From contig NZ_CAKZJO010000080.1 of the NCBI RefSeq assembly GCF_936943645.1, forward strand, positions 53,684-117,683: DNA of 64,000 nucleotides. The letters run 5' to 3'. The position numbers and the translations under genes were made by a program. Below the pieces are notes generated by a model. The model saw nothing but the letters and a program-made list of their open reading frames with translations. It made no database searches and had not been told where the DNA came from. Shown here in pieces: positions 35,003-42,174 of this stretch (the first letter of the stretch is position 1; every line of letters begins with the position of its first letter). The stretch is from an uncultured Bradyrhizobium sp. (GTDB taxonomy: Bacteria; Pseudomonadota; Alphaproteobacteria; Rhizobiales; Xanthobacteraceae).

Positions 35003-35278
35003 TCATTTGCCCTCTTTGGCGGCGACGGCCTGACGATCGCGCGCGGCGGCAAGCTCGGCCTCGATCTTGGCGCGCTGCTCCGGGGAGATGACGGCTTGAT
35101 CGCGATCCGGCGGCAGGTCGTGCACCGGCAGATAGCTCCCGGGCTCCCTGGGATGGGCCTGCGCATCCGCGGGCGTCATGTCCGCGAGCTGACTGGAACA
35201 GCCGCCCAACGCAAATGCCACGCTCAAGAGCGCGCCACAAATCAGCAGCGACTTCTGCAGGTCCCGAAACGCCAACAC
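35003..35278 (-). CDS. Small lipoprotein, hypothetical (91 aa)
   Basis: The first ~27 residues form a lipoprotein signal with lipobox FALGGCSSQ, so the mature protein is probably acylated at Cys. The mature ~64 residues are charged, with PREPGSYLPVHDLPPDRDQ followed by an alanine- and charge-rich helix (SPEQRAKIEAELAAARDRQA). This pattern (lipobox, a proline-rich linker, then one helix) is common among rhizobial envelope proteins of unknown function. It lies 216 bases upstream of the aminotransferase gene on the same strand and is divergent from phaC. Confidence 0.82.
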   Translation of the reverse strand: MLAFRDLQKSLLICGALLSVAFALGGCSSQLADMTPADAQAHPREPGSYLPVHDLPPDRDQAVISPEQRAKIEAELAAARDRQAVAAKEGK

Positions 35279-35417
35279 TTGGGAAATCCCCTACTCGTCC
35301 CAATGCAAGCTGTCGCACACTAACCCGACAACCTGCCCAAGCTCAAACCATTGCTGCCCACAAATGGTACGAGCGAGAAAACATCCAAGGCCCACGGCAT
35401 GAGGGTTGCACCGCGAT

Positions 35418-35451
35418 TGTGACAAAACCAAGAAGCTTTGTCGCAGTGCAG
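35418..35451. promoter_or_regulatory. Dyads in the phaC promoter region
   Basis: TGTGACAAA and TTTGTCGCA (35418-35445) form a 9-base inverted repeat with one mismatch and a 10-base spacer. Overlapping it, TCGCAGTGCAG (35441-35451) resembles the CTGC-N3-GCAN sites reported for PhaR-type regulators of polyhydroxybutyrate genes. The segment lies 80-113 bases before the phaC start. Confidence 0.35.
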
Positions 35452-35530
35452 CACATCTTGGAGCGGGTTTAACGCCAAACATGCGAGCTTCGCGGTGACG
35501 AATACGGAATGAGTCGTTACTGTTCTGCGC

Positions 35531-37336
35531 ATGAGTATGGCCACGACCGACACGCCCAAGCCCGAGACCAAGTTCGATGCGGAAGCCTTCGCGATGAATG
35601 TCGCGCGGGCAATGGAGAGCGGAGGCAAGGCGTTGGCCGCCTATCTCAAGCCGCGCGAGAGCGGCGAGGTGCAGGATCGCCCGCCGGCCGAGCTTGCGGA
35701 AGTGGTCAAGACCTTCACCTCGGTCGCCGAATACTGGCTGTCGGACACGTCGCGCTCCTCCGACCTCCAGACCAAGCTTGCCAAGGACTATCTCGACCTC
35801 TGGGGCTCGGCGGCACGCCGCATGGCCGGCCAGGATGTTCCGCCCGCGATCGCGCCCTCGCCCCGCGACAAGCGCTTTGCCGATCCGGAATGGAAGTCCA
35901 ACCAGTTCTTCGATTTCGTGATGCAGCTCTATCTGCTCACGACCAAATGGGCGCAGGATTTGGTGCGCGACGCCGAGCTTGATCCGCACACCCGCCGCAA
36001 GGCCGAGTTCTACGTGCAGCAGGTCACCAACGCGCTGTCGCCGTCCAATTTCGTGCTGACCAATCCGGAGGTGCTGCGCGAGACCGTGGCCAGCAGCGGG
36101 GAGAACCTCGCGCGCGGCCTGACGATGCTCGCCGAGGACATCGCAGCCGGCAAGGGCATGCTGAAGATCCGCCAGTCCAATCCGGACAATCTCGTCGTCG
36201 GCGTCAACATGGCGACGACGCCGGGCAAGGTGATCTACCAGAACGAGATGATGCAGCTGATCCAGTATTCGCCGACCACGGAGACGGTGCTGCGCACCCC
36301 GCTCCTGATCGTGCCGCCCTGGATCAACAAGTTCTACATCCTCGATCTCAAGCCGGAGAAATCCTACATCAAGTGGTGCGTCGACCAGGGCATCACCGTG
36401 TTCGTGATCTCATGGGTCAATCCCGACAAGCGGCTCGGCAACAAGAGCTGGGAAGACTACATGAAGGAAGGCCCGCTCACGGCGATGGACGTGATCGAGA
36501 AGGTCACCGGCGAGATGAAGGTGCACACCGCCGGCTATTGCGTCGGCGGCACCATGCTCGCGACCACGCTGGCCTGGCTCGCCGAGAAGCGCCGCCAGCG
36601 CGTGTCGTCCGCGACGTTCTTCGCCGCGCAGGTCGACTTCACCCACGCGGGTGACCTGCTGGTGTTCGTCGACGAGGACCAGATCGCAGCGCTCGAGCAG
36701 GACATGAAGGCGGCCGGCGTGCTCGAAGGCTCGAAGATGGCGATGGCCTTCAACATGCTGCGCTCCAACGACCTGATCTGGTCCTATGTCGTCAGCAACT
36801 ATCTGAAGGGCCAGCAGCCGAGCGCGTTCGACCTGCTGCACTGGAACTCCGACGCGACTCGCATGACCGCGTCGAACCATTCCTATTATCTGCGCAATTG
36901 CTATCTGGAGAACCGGCTGTCGACGGGCACGATGGTGCTCGACAACACGCTGCTCGACCTCTCCAAGGTCAAGGTGCCCGTCTACAACCTCGCCACCCGC
37001 GAGGACCACATCGCGCCGGCGGAATCGGTGCTCTACGGCTCGCAGTTCTTCGGCGGTCCGGTGAAATATGTGCTGTCGGGCTCGGGCCACATCGCCGGCG
37101 TCGTCAATCCGCCCGCCTCGAACAAGTACCAGTACTGGACCAACGACAACATCAAGGACGTCAACGTCGCGCAATGGATGAAGGGCGCGGTCGAGCACAA
37201 GGGCTCGTGGTGGCCGGACTGGCGGCAATGGCTGGGCGAGCTCGATCCGGAGCAGGTCCCGGCGCGCACCGTCGGCAGCGAGGCCCTGCCCCCGATCGAG
37301 GATGCACCCGGCAGCTATGTCAGGGTTCGCGCATAG
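35531..37336 (+). CDS. phaC: Class I poly(3-hydroxyalkanoate) synthase PhaC
   Basis: 601-residue polymerase that joins (R)-3-hydroxyacyl-CoA units into intracellular PHA granules. The lipase-like box GYCVGGTML holds the nucleophile at about Cys337; the Asp and His of the triad lie in VPVYNLATREDHIAPAES and LSGSGHIAGVVNPP. The N-terminal ~200 residues are the usual class I helical domain. Length is typical of rhizobial class I synthases. ATG 35531 is used; the second ATG at 35537 would lose two residues. No phaA, phaB, phaP or phaR gene is beside it, so the synthase gene stands apart from the rest of the pathway. Confidence 0.97.
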   Translation: MSMATTDTPKPETKFDAEAFAMNVARAMESGGKALAAYLKPRESGEVQDRPPAELAEVVKTFTSVAEYWLSDTSRSSDLQTKLAKDYLDLWGSAARRMAGQDVPPAIAPSPRDKRFADPEWKSNQFFDFVMQLYLLTTKWAQDLVRDAELDPHTRRKAEFYVQQVTNALSPSNFVLTNPEVLRETVASSGENLARGLTMLAEDIAAGKGMLKIRQSNPDNLVVGVNMATTPGKVIYQNEMMQLIQYSPTTETVLRTPLLIVPPWINKFYILDLKPEKSYIKWCVDQGITVFVISWVNPDKRLGNKSWEDYMKEGPLTAMDVIEKVTGEMKVHTAGYCVGGTMLATTLAWLAEKRRQRVSSATFFAAQVDFTHAGDLLVFVDEDQIAALEQDMKAAGVLEGSKMAMAFNMLRSNDLIWSYVVSNYLKGQQPSAFDLLHWNSDATRMTASNHSYYLRNCYLENRLSTGTMVLDNTLLDLSKVKVPVYNLATREDHIAPAESVLYGSQFFGGPVKYVLSGSGHIAGVVNPPASNKYQYWTNDNIKDVNVAQWMKGAVEHKGSWWPDWRQWLGELDPEQVPARTVGSEALPPIEDAPGSYVRVRA

Positions 37337-37400
37337 CGGAATCGTCCGTGCTTTCGTATAGACTTCCGCTCACCACAGCGACGACAGAGGGGACCGCACT

Positions 37401-37799
37401 ATGACGCGCGAATTGTTCTGGCTGACACTGACGGTGATCCTGACCGGAATCCTCTGGATCCCCTACGTCATCAACCGCTGCCAGATTCGCGGGCTGACCG
37501 GCGCCATGGCCAATCCCTCGCGCGGCGACAAGCCGCAGGCGGAATGGGCCAACCGCCTGATGTTCGCGCACGACAACGCGGTCGAGAACCTCGTCATCTT
37601 CGCGCCGCTGGTGCTGATCCTGAATGCGATCGACTATTCGACGAAATGGACCGTGCTCGCCTGCGCCGTCTATTTCTGGTCGCGCGTCGCGCATCTGATC
37701 GTCTATGCGCTCGGCATCCCGGTGTTCCGAACCCTCGCCTTCAGCGTCGGCTTCGCAGCGCAGGCCGTGCTGGCGCTGGCGATCTTCAAGGTGCTGTGA
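37401..37799 (+). CDS. MAPEG family membrane protein
   Basis: 132-residue integral membrane protein with four predicted helices. The opening MTRELFWLTLTVILTGILWI, the loop RGDKPQAEWANRLMFAHDNA and the last helix (LAFSVGFAAQAVLALAIF) match bacterial MAPEG proteins, relatives of microsomal glutathione S-transferase. The conserved residues of the second helix (AHDNAVENLVIFAP) are kept. Possible role in glutathione-dependent detoxification at the inner membrane; substrate unknown. It starts 65 bases after phaC on the same strand and converges with the methyltransferase gene. Confidence 0.92.
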   Translation: MTRELFWLTLTVILTGILWIPYVINRCQIRGLTGAMANPSRGDKPQAEWANRLMFAHDNAVENLVIFAPLVLILNAIDYSTKWTVLACAVYFWSRVAHLIVYALGIPVFRTLAFSVGFAAQAVLALAIFKVL

Positions 37800-37812
37800 G
37801 CGCGCGCCGCGC

Positions 37813-38406
37813 TCACCCGCTCTTCTGCGCGACGACGAACAGCATCGATGCTTGCTTGTCGTCGAAGCCCTTGACCTCGCCGGCATCGATCGTCACCCCG
37901 CTCCAGCGGCCCGCCTCGGAGTAGGTCGCCCGCAGCCAGTCCGGCGAGGGATAATTGTAATAGCGGTTCAGCGTGTCGCGGCCATCGACGTCGCCGGCCT
38001 TGTAGCTGGCGTAGAAGTGCCCGGCAGGCTTCAGCGCGCGCCAGATCCGCGCCAAAACCCCGGCGAGTTCGGGTCTCGGCACATGCAGCAGGCACGCATT
38101 GGCCCAGACGGCGTCATAGGCCTCGGTCGCGTCGAGCTGCTCGAACAGCAGGGTCTCGACCGGACGGCCGAGACGGCGCGAGGCGACCTCGGCCATCTCA
38201 GGCGATCCGTCGGTCGGGCGAACCGCAAAGCCGCGCGAAAGTATTTCCGCGGTATCGCCGCCGGCACCGCATCCGAGTTCGAGAATGGAAGCACCTGGCG
38301 CGAGCCGGTCAAGAAACGCCGTCAGCCGCGCCTGCCGCGAGGTGATCTCGCGCCTGGCATAGGCCTCGGCGTTGCCGCGGTAGAATTGCAGCGTCTCTTC
38401 GTCCAT
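37813..38406 (-). CDS. Class I SAM-dependent methyltransferase
   Basis: 197-residue small methyltransferase. The SAM site is clear: ILELGCGAGGDTAEIL (motif I), a Rossmann post-I segment around VRPTDGSPEMAEVASRRLG, and the motif II/III region YDAVWANACLLHVPRPELAG. The C-terminal part resembles Methyltransf_11/25 proteins that act on small molecules. ATG 38406 (MDEETLQFY) is preferred because GAGGTGG lies at ribosome-site distance; a GTG at 38418 is in frame. It begins 14 bases after the argC stop on the same strand, so it may be the last gene of that unit. Substrate unknown. Confidence 0.88.
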   Translation of the reverse strand: MDEETLQFYRGNAEAYARREITSRQARLTAFLDRLAPGASILELGCGAGGDTAEILSRGFAVRPTDGSPEMAEVASRRLGRPVETLLFEQLDATEAYDAVWANACLLHVPRPELAGVLARIWRALKPAGHFYASYKAGDVDGRDTLNRYYNYPSPDWLRATYSEAGRWSGVTIDAGEVKGFDDKQASMLFVVAQKSG

Positions 38407-38419
38407 TGTCGCACCCACC

Positions 38420-39472
38420 TCACGGGAACAGCGCGATCTGCTCCAACCCCGCCGTCTCCGGCAGCCCGAACATCAGGTTCATGTTCTGGATCGCCTGCCC
38501 GGCCGAGCCCTTCACCAGATTGTCGAGCGTGGAAATGACGATCGCCCGGTTCTTGATGCGATCGGCGACGACGCCGATCTGCACATAGTTGGACCCGCGG
38601 ACATTCTGCGTCTGCGGCAGCACGCCCTTCTTGGCAACATGCACGAAGGGTTCGTTGACATAGGCCTTCTCGAGCGCGGCCCGCAAATCGTCGGGCGTCG
38701 TCGCGCCATTGAGTTTGACGTAGGACGTACAGAGTTCGCCGCGCGCCATCGGGATCAGGTGCGGCGTAAAGTTCACCGTCACCGCGGAGCCGGCGGCGAG
38801 GCCGATCTCCTGCTCGATCTCGGGCGCGTGCCGGTGGGTACCGACCGAATAGGGCGAAAGCCCCTCGCCCGCCTCGCTGAACAACGTGTTCTGTTTCAGC
38901 CCGCGTCCGGCGCCGGTGAGGCCCGATTTCGCGTCGATGACGATGTCGTCGACGTCGATCAGTCTGGCCTTCGCAAGCGGGACCAGCGCGAGCAGCGCCG
39001 CCGTGGGATAGCAGCCGGGACAGGCGACCAGCCGCGCGGAGGTGATCTTCTCGCGATAGAATTCGGTGAGGCCATAGACCGCCTCGCCCTGCAATTCGAG
39101 CGCCCGGTGCTCATGGCCGTACCATTGCGCATAGGTGTTCTTGTCCCGCAGCCTGAAATCGGCGGACATGTCGAGGACCTTGATATCAGGATTTGCCTTG
39201 AGGACCGCGGCGATGATGTCCTGCGTGGTCCCGTGCGGCAGTCCGCAGAACACCGCATCGAGCGTGCTCCAGTCGACCTTCTCCCATTCCACGAGCTTGG
39301 GCAGGTCCAGCATGAAGAAATGCGGAAACACCTCGCTCATGGCTTTACCGGCGTGGGTATTGGCAGTGAGTGCGGTGATCTCGGCATGCGGATGCCGCGC
39401 CAACAGGCGCACCGCGTCGGCGCCGGTGTAGCCGGAGGCGCCGAGAATGCCGATCTTCTTCTTGGTCATCAT
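38420..39472 (-). CDS. argC: N-acetyl-gamma-glutamyl-phosphate reductase, type 1 (ArgC)
   Basis: Third step of arginine synthesis: NADPH-dependent reduction of N-acetylglutamyl phosphate to the semialdehyde. 350 residues from ATG 39472 (ATG 39469 also possible). The N-terminal nucleotide motif IGILGASGYTGADAVRLLA is the long-form (type 1) signature, and the nucleophile Cys is in VACPGCYPTAALLALVP. The catalytic-domain block DAKSGLTGAGRGLKQNTLFS and the His in YSVGTHRHAPEIEQEI are also kept. A type 2 homologue follows immediately upstream on the same strand, 23 bases away. Confidence 0.95.
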   Translation of the reverse strand: MMTKKKIGILGASGYTGADAVRLLARHPHAEITALTANTHAGKAMSEVFPHFFMLDLPKLVEWEKVDWSTLDAVFCGLPHGTTQDIIAAVLKANPDIKVLDMSADFRLRDKNTYAQWYGHEHRALELQGEAVYGLTEFYREKITSARLVACPGCYPTAALLALVPLAKARLIDVDDIVIDAKSGLTGAGRGLKQNTLFSEAGEGLSPYSVGTHRHAPEIEQEIGLAAGSAVTVNFTPHLIPMARGELCTSYVKLNGATTPDDLRAALEKAYVNEPFVHVAKKGVLPQTQNVRGSNYVQIGVVADRIKNRAIVISTLDNLVKGSAGQAIQNMNLMFGLPETAGLEQIALFP

Positions 39473-39495
39473 ACGTCCCCTCAACGCTGGACCGG

Positions 39496-40479
39496 TCAGG
39501 TCTCTGCCAGCCCAAGCATCAACCGCATGTTCTGCACGGCAGCGCCCGAGGCACCCTTGCCGAGATTGTCGAGCCGGGCGACCAGCACGGCCTGGTGATG
39601 CTTGTCGCTGGCGAAGACGTAGAGCTCGAGCATGTTGGTCTCGTTGAGCGCCTCCGGTTCGAGCCGGCCGGCTTTGGCGGCCTCGTTCTGCAGCGGCATC
39701 GCCTTGACGTATTTCGAGCCGGCGTAGCGCTTGGCCAGCGCGGCCTGAAGGTCGGCACCGCCAGGCTTGCCCGGCAGCGTGTCGAGCTGGAGGGGCACCG
39801 AGACCAGCATTCCCTGCCGGTAGTTGCCGACAGAGGGAATGAAGATCGGCCGCCGCGTCAGGTTCGAATAGAGCTGCATCTCGGGCAGATGCTTGTGCTC
39901 GAAGCCGAGGCCGTAGAGCTCGAAGGACGGCGCGCTGCCGTCTTCAAAGCTTGCGATCATCGACTTGCCGCCGCCGGAATAGCCGCTCACCGCGTTGACG
40001 GTGACGGGATAATCTGATGGCAGCAGGCCGGCGTCGACGATCGGCCGCAGCAACGCGATCGCGCCGGTCGGATAGCAGCCGGGATTGGAAACCTTCTTGG
40101 CGGCCTTGATCTTGCCGGCCTGGTCAGCCGTCAACTCGGGAAAGCCGTAAGCCCAGTCGGGCGCGACCCGGTACGCGGTCGAAGCGTCCAGCACCTTCGG
40201 GCCCGATGCCCCCATGCTGTCGACCATCGCGACCGTCTCCTTGGCGGCATCGTCGGGCAGGCAGAGGATGACGAGATCCACCTCCTCCATCAGCGCCTTC
40301 TTGGCGGCGGGATCCTTGCGCTTGTCGTCGGCAATCGTCTTCACGACGACGTCGTTCTGGAGCTTCAGCCGCTCGTTGATGCCGAGCCCGGTGGTGCCGG
40401 AGCCGCCGTCGACGAAGACGGTGGCGGGCTTCCTGGCCGCGCTGGTGGTCGGGGCTTTGGTGGTGTCAGCGAGGCTCAT
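39496..40479 (-). CDS. argC: N-acetyl-gamma-glutamyl-phosphate reductase, type 2 (ArgC2)
   Basis: 327-residue short-form ArgC, with the distinct N-terminal motif ATVFVDGGSGTTGLGINERL and the nucleophile Cys in KVSNPGCYPTGAIALLRP. The rest is clearly ArgC2-like (VNAVSGYSGGGKSMIASFED, FEHKHLPEMQLYSNLTRRP). Either this protein or the type 1 protein could supply the pathway step; why both exist is not clear. Its start codon overlaps the stop of the PaiB-type gene (40476-40479, ATGA), so it is translated in step with that gene. Another possibility is that one copy works in a related, non-arginine reduction. Confidence 0.93.
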   Translation of the reverse strand: MSLADTTKAPTTSAARKPATVFVDGGSGTTGLGINERLKLQNDVVVKTIADDKRKDPAAKKALMEEVDLVILCLPDDAAKETVAMVDSMGASGPKVLDASTAYRVAPDWAYGFPELTADQAGKIKAAKKVSNPGCYPTGAIALLRPIVDAGLLPSDYPVTVNAVSGYSGGGKSMIASFEDGSAPSFELYGLGFEHKHLPEMQLYSNLTRRPIFIPSVGNYRQGMLVSVPLQLDTLPGKPGGADLQAALAKRYAGSKYVKAMPLQNEAAKAGRLEPEALNETNMLELYVFASDKHHQAVLVARLDNLGKGASGAAVQNMRLMLGLAET

Positions 40480-41144
40480 GGAACGCTCCTTTCGAGCTTG
40501 TTGGTTTCGGCCGCGAAGGCTTCCGGCCTCACGTCCTGCATCAGCTGCGCAATCGCTTTGGCATCGGCCGCGGGCTGCGCACCGAGCGCGTTGGCGATCG
40601 CAATATAGTCGGCGTCGAATTTGTGCTGGTTGAGCTTGAAGCTGCCTTCGATCTCTTCAACCGTCATGACCAGCCCCACGATCCCCTTCTTCATGGCTTC
40701 GAGCCGGCCGGCGGTCATCTTGCCCGAGGTCCACGGCTTCTTCGGCAGCAGCCAGCCCTCGAACTTGTCGCTAAGCGTGTCGATCTGCACCGCCAGCTCC
40801 TCGTCCGACAACAGCCGCACCGGCCCGCTCAGATGCACCGACTGGTAGAGCCAGGTCGGAACCTGATCCGGCGAGACGTACCAGTCCGGCGACACATAGG
40901 CATCGGGGCCGTTGACCGTGAGCAGCCAGGACGCATCGCTGCCCGCCAGCTTTAGCAGCGGATTGTGACGGGCGACGTGAAAGGCGGCCTGCGGCGTGCC
41001 ATCAGCCGCGTAGGTCAGATAGAACGGCAGCGGCGAGGCGACCGGTTTCTTGCCGTCAAAGGCACACATGGTGCCGAAGCCGCGCTCGTCCGCGAATTTC
41101 AGGCTCGCGGCGCGGTCCTGCTTGAAAAATGGGGGCGTGTACAT
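40476..41144 (-). CDS. PaiB-type FMN-binding protein
   Basis: 222-residue split-barrel flavin protein of the PaiB family (in Bacillus a negative regulator of sporulation and degradation genes; elsewhere probably an FMN-dependent enzyme). It starts MYTPPFFKQDRAASLKFADE, the family opening, and carries the FMN-barrel strands (ASPLPFYLTYAADG, AAFHVARHNPLLK) and PTWLYQSVHLSGPVRLLSD. The C-terminal KMTAGRLEAMKKGIVGLVM segment is the PaiB family region around the second conserved block. It is first in a run PaiB, argC2, argC1, methyltransferase and overlaps argC2 by four bases. The link to arginine genes is unexplained. Confidence 0.88.
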   Translation of the reverse strand: MYTPPFFKQDRAASLKFADERGFGTMCAFDGKKPVASPLPFYLTYAADGTPQAAFHVARHNPLLKLAGSDASWLLTVNGPDAYVSPDWYVSPDQVPTWLYQSVHLSGPVRLLSDEELAVQIDTLSDKFEGWLLPKKPWTSGKMTAGRLEAMKKGIVGLVMTVEEIEGSFKLNQHKFDADYIAIANALGAQPAADAKAIAQLMQDVRPEAFAAETNKLERSVP

Positions 41145-41370
41145 CGTGGTCTCCTGCTGGGCCTCCTTGGGGGGCCGCCGGATCAGATCGCGCTGACAGG
41201 AGAGAGAATGCCGCGGATCGGATCCAGCGGCAAAGACGATGATCTCAAACGCGATCGACCGCCCAAACCGCTAAAGAGCGGCGGCGGCGACGGGCGAACA
41301 GGATGGTCGCGGCGTTGATCATGGCGCGCGGCTATAAGGCCAGATCTGTTTTTCGTCAAGGTTTGCAGCG

Positions 41371-41901
41371 TCAGATCACCCGCCAGATCCATTCCATGAT
41401 CTTGGCGAGCACGTCTCCGAACAGCAGGAGCACGGCAGACCAGACCAGCGCCGAGATGAAATTGGCAGCCTGGAAGCTCCAATAGGGCATCTCGAAGATG
41501 CCGGCCGCGAGCGGCACCGAGGCCCGCAAGGGACCGAAGAAGCGGCCGATGAAGATGCTGGGGATGCCCCAGCTCCGAACGAAAGCCTCGCCTCTGGGCA
41601 GGAGTCCCGGATAGCGCGAGAGCGGCCACATCTCGGCGACCTTCTCCTTGTAGCGATAGCCGAACCAATAGGAGACCCAGTCCCCCAGCGCCGCGCCGAG
41701 GCCGCCGGCAATCCAGACCGGAAAGAAGCTGATGCCGCTCACCCCGATCAGCGCACCGATCGCGACCAGCGCGCCCCAGGCGGGGACCAGCAGCGAGATG
41801 AAGGCGAGCGACTCCCCGAAGGCGAGCAGGAACACGATCGGAGCGGCCCAGGCCTGGTGAGCGCGCACGAAATCGGCCAGGGCGTGCGCAAACTGCTCCA
41901 T
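41371..41901 (-). CDS. DedA family membrane protein
   Basis: 176-residue inner-membrane protein of the DedA/SNARE-associated family, with 4-5 hydrophobic helices (WAAPIVFLLAFGESLAFISL, GALVAIGALIGVSG and others). The conserved glutamate-containing first loop is FGESLAF, and the family motif region is FIGRFFGPLRASVPLAAGI, with the key Arg residues (GRFFGPLR). Members move undecaprenyl phosphate or other lipid carriers and affect membrane potential and drug sensitivity. ATG 41901 is preferred to a TTG three bases upstream. It is divergent from parE. A dyad at 41970-41986 lies ~70 bases before its start. Confidence 0.9.
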   Translation of the reverse strand: MEQFAHALADFVRAHQAWAAPIVFLLAFGESLAFISLLVPAWGALVAIGALIGVSGISFFPVWIAGGLGAALGDWVSYWFGYRYKEKVAEMWPLSRYPGLLPRGEAFVRSWGIPSIFIGRFFGPLRASVPLAAGIFEMPYWSFQAANFISALVWSAVLLLFGDVLAKIMEWIWRVI

Positions 41902-41969
41902 CAAAAATAGCCTTCCCGCCCCGTCTCAAGGTGCTGCTCGATGAAAAAGACTGGTAAGCCAAGGGCTTG

Positions 41970-41986
41970 TGTGACATCAAGTCACA
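41970..41986. promoter_or_regulatory. CRP/FNR-like dyad between dedA and parE
   Basis: TGTGAC, five bases, GTCACA: a perfect dyad. The core TGTGA-N7-TCACA is one base longer than the CRP consensus spacing. It lies ~70 bases before dedA and ~190 before parE, in a 273-base gap that otherwise shows only GC-rich DNA. Confidence 0.35.
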
Positions 41987-42174
41987 AAACCCGGCACCTG
42001 CCGGGCGAGGACGTCAAATTGCCGGGAATGACTGGGCCTGCGGCGTAAAATCGCCGGGATTGGCTCCCAACCACACCGCCCGGACCGCCCTGCGATAACC
42101 TTTCCTGGTCAGAAGTGGCATAGTCGGCCTAATCGATTCGCCGCTCCTGCGGCCCTCAAAACGCATCAAGATAT

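Noticed and set aside
41208..41318. 36-codon plus-strand frame (starts MPRIGSSGKDDD) with an AGGAGAGAGA ribosome-like site
   Set aside because: Strongly polar, no fold signal, and the purine run could be chance in a short gap between paiB and dedA.
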